Shown piece after piece: positions 1-5,005 of a stretch of DNA of 6,903 nucleotides (the stretch's first letter is position 1; each line of letters opens with the position of its first letter). The stretch spans positions 1-6,903 of the forward strand of contig JAIRUU010000031.1 of assembly GCA_031254225.1 (NCBI GenBank), written 5' to 3'. A program made the translations under genes and the position numbers. The notes under the pieces were generated by a model. The model did no database searches, had not been told where the DNA came from, and saw only the letters and a list, made by a program, of their open reading frames with translations. This DNA comes from Candidatus Elusimicrobium euhamitermitis (GTDB lineage: Bacteria; Elusimicrobiota; Elusimicrobia; Elusimicrobiales; Elusimicrobiaceae).

Positions 1-481
1 AATCATACGGCGCAATATATTTTATTTTTACGTTATCCTTAATTTCCAGCGTAGATTTTTTGCCGTCAATGTTTAAAGTTTTCCCCTCGGCCTCCGCCTT
101 ATAGGACTGCGGCACTACGTAAATAAGCCGCAGCGGTTTTTGCGCGTAAGCGGCAGCGCGGCCCTGCTTGTTTAACGTGTTAAAAACTGCGTTTTTGGAA
201 TAAAGTTCCAGCGTCGCGCCCGACGTATCTTTGTTCATCAGATACACGCTGCCGTCTAAAGTAAAAGTATTTTTAGCGCGGTCTGACAAAGCGTAGTCTG
301 ACTTCAACTTATATAACGCGCTGTCATAACTTACGTTGCCTTTAAACTCTTCCTGCTGCGCGTCTTTGCGTATGACCCAGCTGTCGCTTTTAAGCATGCC
401 GCCCAAAAGCCCCGGCGGCAGTTGCTGCGCCGCGGCCGCGACAGGCATGAGAAGTAAAAAAAGTTTAAAAATCTTTTTCAT
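1..481 (-). CDS. lptA: LptA/OstA-like periplasmic LPS transport protein, 3' end beyond the window
   Basis: LptA polymers form the periplasmic part of the bridge that carries LPS from the inner membrane to the LptDE translocon. The window shows the first 160 residues; the gene continues past base 1. It opens with a signal peptide (MKKIFKLFLLLMPVAAAAQQ, cleavage likely near residue 18). Then come alternating short beta-strand segments of OstA type: a GNVSYD turn near residue 46, YKLKSDYAL near 55, and LDGSVYLMNKDTSGATLEL near 73-91, whose Gly and Asp turns suit stacked beta-jellyroll strands. The start at 481 overlaps the end of lptC by 17 bases and no better start exists, so translation is probably coupled. 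Position directly after lptC supports the call as much as the weakly conserved sequence does. It could instead be an LptD-like OstA-domain protein, since the C-terminus is not visible. Confidence 0.72.
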   Translation of the reverse strand, partial: MKKIFKLFLLLMPVAAAAQQLPPGLLGGMLKSDSWVIRKDAQQEEFKGNVSYDSALYKLKSDYALSDRAKNTFTLDGSVYLMNKDTSGATLELYSKNAVFNTLNKQGRAAAYAQKPLRLIYVVPQSYKAEAEGKTLNIDGKKSTLEIKDNVKIKYIAPYD

Positions 482-983
482 TTTCGGGAATGGTTGTTGT
501 CTGGCCTTTAAATTCTATCTCGGAAAAATCGCCGTTGGCGCGCAGGCCTTTGGCGCGCACGGTCACGCCGTTGCGTCTGACGTACACAGTCTCGTCCGTC
601 CATATTTTTTTATTTTTAATATCGTAATTTAAAACCGTCGTCTTAAGTTCCGCGTTCCGGGCGGCGGATTTGCCGTAAACGTTGCCCTGCAAAACAATGC
701 TGTTGTCTTTCATGGAAGCGGTGCCAGCGTCGGCGGTAATGGAACTCATGTTTTTGGTCCCGTCGCGGAACTGCAGCTGCGGCTCCGTCAGAAAAGCGGT
801 TTCGTCGCCTTCGTAAAATTTTGCGGTTTTAACGTTAAGTATCCACGTGTGTAGACCGCCCTGCGCTTCATAAATAACGGCCGTCTCGGCCGTCTGCACG
901 CCGGACTCTTCGTCCCCCTCGGGCGCGGAAGGGCCGCCGCAGGCGGATAAAAAAACAACGGTAAGCAAAATTAATTTCTTCAT
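465..983 (-). CDS. lptC: LptC-like LPS export protein, predicted lipoprotein
   Basis: LptC links the inner-membrane LptBFG ABC transporter to periplasmic LptA. The protein is 172 residues, close to the usual size of about 190. The N-terminus is a short lipoprotein signal (MKKLILLTVVFLSAC, lipobox L12-S-A-C15, Gly at +2) followed by an acidic linker, then repeated beta-strand stretches typical of the LptC/DUF1239 fold (YEAQGGLHTWILNVKTAKFY at 38-57, LQGNVYGKS, and VRAKGLRANGDFSEIEFKG near the end). E. coli LptC has an uncleaved membrane anchor instead, so lipid anchoring is a difference from that model. The ATG overlaps the kdsD stop as ATGA, and only a weak purine run precedes it, pointing to translational coupling. 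Sequence conservation in this family is low; the identification rests on fold-like pattern, size and position between kdsD and lptA. Confidence 0.8.
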   Translation of the reverse strand: MKKLILLTVVFLSACGGPSAPEGDEESGVQTAETAVIYEAQGGLHTWILNVKTAKFYEGDETAFLTEPQLQFRDGTKNMSSITADAGTASMKDNSIVLQGNVYGKSAARNAELKTTVLNYDIKNKKIWTDETVYVRRNGVTVRAKGLRANGDFSEIEFKGQTTTIPENEKDF

Positions 984-1963
984 TTCTTTTCTGTTAACGT
1001 CAGAAACTCGGTCAAATCGCTCTTGTCCAAAATGCCGGTGACAACGCCGCGTTTGTTTAATACCGGAACGTTGTCTATGCGTTTTGCGGCAATAATTTTC
1101 GCGGCCTGCGCGGCGGAAGCGTCTTCATACACCACCGTCGGGTTTTTGGTCATAAGGTCGGATATTTTTTTGGTTAAAATACGCTCGTCTTTCTGCAAAT
1201 TGCGCCTTAAATCCCCGTCGGTAAAAAAGCCGAGCAGCCGGCCCTTGCCGTCCACGACGCTCGTCGCGCCGGCTTTGGTGCGCGTCATAACTTCAAGCGC
1301 GTCTTTGATTAAAGCATTGCTCGTCACCGTCGGGTTAAGCGCGCCGGTGCTCATAATGTCGCGCACTTTGTTCGTCAGAAGTTTGCCCAGCGTCCCGCCC
1401 GGGTGGAACACCGCGAAATCTTTTTGTTCAAAATGTTTAAGCTTCATAAGCGTAATAGCCACAGCGTCCCCGAGCGCGAGCATTACGGTGGTGGACGACG
1501 TCGGCGCCAGATTATACGGGCACGCCTCTTTGCCCACGTGCATTTTTATGTGGATGTCAGACATTTTTGCAAGCTTTGAGTTTTCATTGCCCGTCATAGA
1601 AATAACCGTAAGCTTGCGCTTGTTAAGGGACGGAATAATTTTGCTGATTTCCTCGGTATTGCCGGAAAACGACAGCGCGAGAATAATGTCCCCCGCGGAT
1701 ATCATGCCCAAATCCCCGTGCAGGGCTTCCGTCGGGTGCATAAAAAGCGCGGGCGTGCCGGTGGAAGATAAAGTGGCGGCTATTTTACGTCCTATAATCC
1801 CGCTTTTGCCTATGCCCAGCACAACCACGCGGCCCTTGCTTTTCCTTACCGCTTCCACGGCCGCGGCAAAATTTCTGTCAACGCTTTTATACGCTTTGGC
1901 AAGTTCCGCGCTTTCAATTTCCAGGACGGTAAGCGCTGTGTCTTTAATATTAATTTTGGACAT
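980..1963 (-). CDS. kdsD: Arabinose-5-phosphate isomerase (SIS domain plus CBS pair)
   Basis: Cytoplasmic enzyme that interconverts ribulose-5-phosphate and arabinose-5-phosphate, the first committed input to Kdo. It is 327 residues, against 328 for E. coli KdsD. An N-terminal SIS domain (about 35-175) carries GIGKSG at 50-55, HGDLG at 82-86 and the phosphate-binding SFSGNTEE at 98-105; HPGG follows at 187-190, then two CBS domains (about 200-255 and 265-322). The residues known as catalytic or important in E. coli (K59, H88, E111, E152, H193) all have counterparts at a constant offset of six: K53, H82, E105, E146, H187. The gene is therefore expected to be active. AGGAG lies 8 bases before the ATG and inside the preceding small ORF, which overlaps this gene by 14 bases; the stop overlaps lptC by 4 bases. 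GutQ-type paralogues share this architecture, but the LPS operon favours KdsD. Confidence 0.95.
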   Translation of the reverse strand: MSKINIKDTALTVLEIESAELAKAYKSVDRNFAAAVEAVRKSKGRVVVLGIGKSGIIGRKIAATLSSTGTPALFMHPTEALHGDLGMISAGDIILALSFSGNTEEISKIIPSLNKRKLTVISMTGNENSKLAKMSDIHIKMHVGKEACPYNLAPTSSTTVMLALGDAVAITLMKLKHFEQKDFAVFHPGGTLGKLLTNKVRDIMSTGALNPTVTSNALIKDALEVMTRTKAGATSVVDGKGRLLGFFTDGDLRRNLQKDERILTKKISDLMTKNPTVVYEDASAAQAAKIIAAKRIDNVPVLNKRGVVTGILDKSDLTEFLTLTEKK

Positions 1964-2087
1964 GGGTCATGCTCCTGCTTTCATAAGGATACGGCGCGTA
2001 TTTCAGCGCAAAATTTATAACCGCCGCGGCGGCGCACACAAAAACAAATACCGCCGCGAGCGTAATTAACTGTTGTTTTAAGTTCAT
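1950..2087 (-). CDS. Small single-pass membrane peptide between kdsA and kdsD, unknown function
   Basis: I do not recognise this 45-residue ORF. It fills the kdsA-kdsD gap exactly: its ATG overlaps the kdsA stop as ATGA, and its TAA lies 14 bases inside kdsD. The product has a short basic N-terminus (MNLKQQ), one hydrophobic helix at about residues 7-28 (LITLAAVFVFVCAAAAVINF), and a polar tail with a Tyr/Pro segment (YAPYPYES). Few charges at the N-terminus and Lys29 after the helix leave the topology unclear. No Shine-Dalgarno precedes it, so translation would depend on coupling to kdsA. The overlaps at both ends and the membrane-protein composition argue for a real gene. The alternative is a non-functional coupling ORF that keeps ribosomes moving toward the kdsD start. 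Confidence 0.6.
   Translation of the reverse strand: MNLKQQLITLAAVFVFVCAAAAVINFALKYAPYPYESRSMTHVQN
1972..1976 (-). promoter_or_regulatory. Shine-Dalgarno AGGAG of kdsD
   Basis: AGGAG stands 8 bases upstream of the ATG at 1963 and fixes that start for kdsD. It is embedded in the coding sequence of the small membrane ORF, so ribosomes translating that ORF cross it and could open or occlude it. Confidence 0.75.
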
Positions 2088-2911
2088 TTAAATTTTTTAA
2101 CCAGCGCGTCTATAGCCAGAGTTTCTTTAACCATTTTTTTAAGTTCCGGATAATTGAGCGAGTTCGGCCCGTCGGAAAGCGCGGCCGCGGGATTGGGGTG
2201 CGCTTCAAAAAATATTCCGGCTATGCCCGCGGCGGCCGCGCATTTTGCAAGCACGGGCGCAAATTTAGAATCACCGCCGGTGGCGCTGCCCAAGCCGCCG
2301 GGTTTTTGCACGGAATGCGTCGCGTCCAGAATAACGGGATAACCGAACTGCTTCATTATGGCAAGCGAGCGCATGTCCACGACCAGGTCGCCGTAGCCGA
2401 AGCTGAAACCGCGCTCCGTCAGCATAATTTTTTTATTGCCGGTGGATTCAATTTTTTTAATAATATTTTCCACGCCCTGCGGCGCCAGAAACTGGCCTTT
2501 TTTGACGTTCACTATTTTGCCCGTGGCGCCGCAGGCGAGCAGCAAATCAGTCTGGCGGCAGAGAAAAGCCGGTATCTGCAAAATATCGGCCACGCCGGCC
2601 GCTTCTTCCGCCTGCCACGGCTCATGCACGTCAACGCTGACCGGCGCTTTAAGCGCGGATTTTACTTTGTCCAAAATTCTCAGACCCTCGCCCATGCCGG
2701 GCCCGCGGAACGCGGAAACCGAAGTCCTGTTGGCTTTGTCAAAAGACGCTTTTAAAATAAATTTACCGCCGGCGGAATTTACTATTTTTTTAATGTCCGC
2801 GGCGGACTCCGAATAATGTTTTTCGCTCTCAATAATACACGTGCCGCCTATATAGACAAGCGGGAGATCATTGGATATTTTTATATCCGCGATTTTGATG
2901 GTTTTATTCAT
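2084..2911 (-). CDS. kdsA: 3-deoxy-D-manno-octulosonate 8-phosphate synthase, class II (metal-type)
   Basis: Cytoplasmic TIM-barrel enzyme that condenses phosphoenolpyruvate with arabinose-5-phosphate to give Kdo-8-phosphate. The 275 residues show the family landmarks: IGGTCIIESE (21-30), KASFDKANRTS (54-64), FRGPGMGEGL (68-77), VDVHEP (93-98), QIPAFLCRQTDLL (112-124), TERGFSFGYGDLVVD (165-179), DATHSVQKPGG (196-206) and EAHPNPAAALSDGPN (236-250). Cys25 occupies the position that is Asn in metal-independent enzymes such as E. coli's. With His199, Glu236 and Asp247 it matches the spacing of the Aquifex aeolicus metal ligands C11, H185, E222, D233 exactly (174, 37 and 11 residues). It is the first gene of the operon; the stop overlaps the next small ORF by 4 bases. 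No Shine-Dalgarno precedes the ATG, and a promoter-like element ends 6 bases before it. Confidence 0.97.
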   Translation of the reverse strand: MNKTIKIADIKISNDLPLVYIGGTCIIESEKHYSESAADIKKIVNSAGGKFILKASFDKANRTSVSAFRGPGMGEGLRILDKVKSALKAPVSVDVHEPWQAEEAAGVADILQIPAFLCRQTDLLLACGATGKIVNVKKGQFLAPQGVENIIKKIESTGNKKIMLTERGFSFGYGDLVVDMRSLAIMKQFGYPVILDATHSVQKPGGLGSATGGDSKFAPVLAKCAAAAGIAGIFFEAHPNPAAALSDGPNSLNYPELKKMVKETLAIDALVKKFK

Positions 2912-2917
2912 AAAAAC

Positions 2918-2926
2918 ATAATAGCA
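2918..2926 (-). promoter_or_regulatory. Extended -10 promoter of the kdsA operon
   Basis: On the minus strand TGCTATTAT matches the extended -10 form TGnTATAAT with one mismatch. It ends 6 bases before the kdsA ATG, so transcription would begin at or next to the start codon. No good -35 lies at 16-18 bases, as is common for extended -10 promoters. An alternative is TTTGTA (2948-2953) with TAAAAT (2926-2931) at 16 bases, giving a leader of about 8 bases. Confidence 0.5.
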
Positions 2927-2951
2927 TTTTATGGGTTTGCAGGCATATACA

Positions 2952-2979
2952 AAGAGCCCGCGCCAAGGCGCGGGCTCTT
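2952..2979 (-). terminator. Stem-loop terminator after the Cys-rich gene
   Basis: A perfect 13-bp inverted repeat, AAGAGCCCGCGCC and its complement, is separated by two bases, so the innermost pair probably opens to a CTTG tetraloop. It lies 27 bases past the stop of the Cys-rich gene and just upstream of the kdsA promoter. The following T-tract on the minus strand is short (CTCTTTGTAT), so intrinsic termination may be incomplete and some readthrough into kdsA is possible. The flank on the plus strand is AT-rich too, but no plus-strand gene ends here. Confidence 0.65.
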
Positions 2980-3006
2980 AATATATTTATTTATACTATA
3001 TTTATT

Positions 3007-3660
3007 TTACTCTGCCGCTATCTGCCGGCATTTTGCATTAGAAGAGGAGCCCTGGCAAACGCAGCAGTCCCCGTCCTCCGCGTAGATAACTCTGGTGTTT
3101 CTTACGTACCCGGCAAGACAACGGTTTGGTTTACACGGAGTCTTGCAAACGCCGTTGACGTTTACTTTGGGACTGACGCACGCTGCGGGCACGCCGGACG
3201 TGGCGCAGCAGCCGCCGGAGTCTTCCGCATAAGCGTTTGCGGTCCTGTTTTGCCCTCGCGGGCACGTGGCCGCGCACGGAGTTTTAGCCGCGCAGCACCC
3301 TCCGGAATCTTCTTGGCAGCCGTTGCCCGTGCTTGACTGCCCGGACGGGCAGCCCGCGCATGGCGTGCATGTGCCTGTGTCGGCTATAACGCCGCCAGTT
3401 ATCCCATAACCCCCGCCGCCCGCAAAACCTCTTGTCGCGGAAGAGCCTGTTTTATTTGCGGGATTAGCTGTGCCGCCGCCCTTTCCGCCTTTGCCGAATT
3501 GCAGGCCTGACCCGCCTCTTTGTTTTTGCTCGGCCTGCGTCTGCTGGTTAGTATCCGAAGCGGCGGCCTTTTTTGCGTCGTCGTCCGTATAAATATAAGC
3601 GGCAAAAACGGAAGCCGCAATAAAGCATAAAACCGCGCTCAATACTATTTTATTCTTCAT
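3007..3660 (-). CDS. Secreted Cys-rich repeat protein of unknown function
   Basis: I do not recognise a named family. The 217-residue product begins with a clear signal peptide or signal anchor (MKNKIVLSAVLCFIAASVFA, likely cut near residue 20). A charged and Gln-rich stretch (26-48) and a Gly-rich linker (49-90, with GKGGKGGG and GGGGYG) follow, then a Cys-rich C-terminal half with 18 cysteines. Three imperfect repeats are visible: about 98-124, 126-153 and 173-202, each built as PC, a spacer with C and then G, and a closing [EQ]ED.G.CC; the first two share EDSGGCCA. A divergent insert with two cysteines (C161, C172) separates repeats two and three. The pattern suggests a disulfide-stabilised extracellular or surface protein. 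The start is fixed by TAGGAGA 5 bases upstream and a strong promoter. It is probably monocistronic, ending at the hairpin at 2952-2979. Confidence 0.85.
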   Translation of the reverse strand: MKNKIVLSAVLCFIAASVFAAYIYTDDDAKKAAASDTNQQTQAEQKQRGGSGLQFGKGGKGGGTANPANKTGSSATRGFAGGGGYGITGGVIADTGTCTPCAGCPSGQSSTGNGCQEDSGGCCAAKTPCAATCPRGQNRTANAYAEDSGGCCATSGVPAACVSPKVNVNGVCKTPCKPNRCLAGYVRNTRVIYAEDGDCCVCQGSSSNAKCRQIAAE

Positions 3661-3665
3661 AGAAA

Positions 3666-3672
3666 TCTCCTA
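3666..3672 (-). promoter_or_regulatory. Shine-Dalgarno of the Cys-rich gene
   Basis: TAGGAGA lies 5 bases before the ATG at 3660 and supports that start. Given the promoter position, it falls almost at the 5' end of the transcript, leaving a leader of only about 11-12 bases. Confidence 0.8.
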
Positions 3673-3678
3673 AACAAG

Positions 3679-3707
3679 AGTATATTGTTATTATTTATGT
3701 ATGTCAA
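3679..3707 (-). promoter_or_regulatory. Near-consensus sigma-70 promoter of the Cys-rich gene
   Basis: On the minus strand TTGACA (3702-3707, perfect -35) is followed after exactly 17 bases by TATACT (3679-3684, 5 of 6). The expected start of transcription is near 3671. This is the best promoter in the window and implies strong, housekeeping-type expression. Its -35 abuts the -10 region of the opposing waaA promoter. Confidence 0.8.
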
Positions 3708-3718
3708 TATTATATAAT
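3685..3718 (+). promoter_or_regulatory. Promoter of waaA, giving a very short or absent leader
   Basis: TTGTTA (3685-3690) and TATTAT (3708-3713) are 17 bases apart, and a perfect TATAAT overlaps at 3713-3718. From the first -10, transcription would start near 3720; from the second, at about the ATG at 3725. Both place the upstream in-frame ATG at 3701 before the transcript start, so 3725 is taken as the real start codon. The element overlaps the divergent Cys-rich gene promoter. Confidence 0.6.
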
Positions 3719-3724
3719 TACAAC

Positions 3725-5005
3725 ATGGGTTATTTTCTACTTATTTTGCTCAACATTCTTTCGCCGCTGGGCGCCCTTGCGGTGCTGGTTTTCTTTTTCC
3801 TCTCGCCGCGCCGCGGCGTTTTAAAAAAACTGCGCGAAGAACTGCGCGAACGTTTTGTCCTCTACCCCTACACCGAACTTTTTGCCACGCCCGTCTGGAT
3901 ACACTGCGCCAGCGTGGGCGAAGTTAATTCAATGCAGTCTATAATCCCGCAGCTTAAAGATTTGTATAACAAACCCGTTTTAATAACCACAAACACCTGG
4001 GCCGGCCGCGCGGCCGCCTTAAAAAACCCCGACGTAGACAATGTGTATCTTATCCCTTTTGACTTTTATCCGCTGACGCGCAAATTTGTAAAACTAGTAA
4101 AACCCGTCCGCATGTTTATAGTGGAAGGCGAACTGTGGCCAAACAATATCATGGCCTGCGTAAACAATAAAATTCCGGTCTGCATAATTAACGGCCGAGT
4201 GTCTGCAAAAAGCGCAAAAAGATATAAACTGCTCTCCCCTCTTTTCAGTCTGATGTTAAAAAATATTTCCTTTGCCGCCCTGCAGAGCGAGGAAATAAAA
4301 CAGCGTTATATCTCGCTGGGCCTGCCGGCGGCGGCCGCGCATGCGCCGGGCAATATTAAATATGACAGCCTGCGCGCAAATCCCCCCCGCACGGAGGAAG
4401 TTAAAGATTTTTTTAATAAAATAAACTGGCAGAACAAAAAAATTCTAATCTGCGGCAGCACGCATGTTGAAGAAGAAAACCTTATTTTTAAAAACGCGGA
4501 AAAATTTTATAAAGAGAACATCCGCGTCGTAATAGCGCCGCGCCACCTTGAAAGGAAAACCGCTATTATAGACGCGCTCAAAAAATCCGGTCTGGCTTAT
4601 AACACTCTTTCCCATGACAACGGCGTGAAAGATCCCGCGGTTCTGGTGGCTGACGCCATGGGCTGGCTGACCTCTTTTTACGCGGCGGGCGATTTGGCGT
4701 TTGTCGGCGGCACAATAGCCAAAAAAGGCGGGCATAACCTGCTGGAGCCGGCTATACTTTCAAAACCCGTTTTATTCGGCCCGCACGTCTACAACACGCC
4801 GGACACCGCGGACGCGCTGCTTAAAAACAACGCCGCGGCCGCGGTTGACAAAGATAATTTTTCAGACGTGATTATCCGCATCTCAAAAGACAAAAATGCT
4901 TTACCCCAAATGGCCGGCGCCGCTTTAAGAACTGCACGTTCCTTTCAGGGCGCGACGGCTAAAACCATGGAGTTGATAAAAAATTATGAACGGACAAGAA
5001 AATGA
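3725..5005 (+). CDS. waaA: 3-deoxy-D-manno-octulosonic acid transferase (Kdo transferase)
   Basis: Membrane-anchored GT-B enzyme (family GT30) that transfers Kdo from CMP-Kdo to lipid A precursor at the cytoplasmic face of the inner membrane. From the ATG at 3725 it has 426 residues, matching E. coli WaaA (425). An N-terminal hydrophobic anchor (about 1-26, MGYFLLILLNILSPLGALAV) is followed by WIHCASVGEVNS with the catalytic-type Glu66 in ASVGE, and by EGELWPN (134-140). The C-terminal domain shows GSTH (244-247), APRHLER (271-277) and the family hallmark GGHNLLEPA within 328-343. The in-frame ATG at 3701 would add eight residues, but it lies upstream of the predicted transcript start and has no Shine-Dalgarno. 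How many Kdo residues it adds cannot be read from the sequence. It overlaps the following glycosyltransferase gene by 20 bases, so the two are one operon. Confidence 0.95.
   Translation: MGYFLLILLNILSPLGALAVLVFFFLSPRRGVLKKLREELRERFVLYPYTELFATPVWIHCASVGEVNSMQSIIPQLKDLYNKPVLITTNTWAGRAAALKNPDVDNVYLIPFDFYPLTRKFVKLVKPVRMFIVEGELWPNNIMACVNNKIPVCIINGRVSAKSAKRYKLLSPLFSLMLKNISFAALQSEEIKQRYISLGLPAAAAHAPGNIKYDSLRANPPRTEEVKDFFNKINWQNKKILICGSTHVEEENLIFKNAEKFYKENIRVVIAPRHLERKTAIIDALKKSGLAYNTLSHDNGVKDPAVLVADAMGWLTSFYAAGDLAFVGGTIAKKGGHNLLEPAILSKPVLFGPHVYNTPDTADALLKNNAAAAVDKDNFSDVIIRISKDKNALPQMAGAALRTARSFQGATAKTMELIKNYERTRK

Noticed and set aside
1023..2069. Long plus-strand ORF of 348 codons
   Set aside because: It lies antisense to kdsD, which has complete catalytic motifs. 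The antisense product has no recognisable domain, and its length follows from the codon bias of the real gene.
2198..2816. Overlapping plus-strand ORFs across the kdsA region
   Set aside because: They are opposite to kdsA, a highly conserved enzyme; the compositions are Arg/Ala/His-rich and typical of shadow frames, with no ribosome binding sites.
3701..3724. ATG at 3701 as the start of waaA
   Set aside because: It precedes the predicted -10 elements of the waaA promoter, overlaps the opposing -35, and adds eight residues with no counterpart at the family's usual length.
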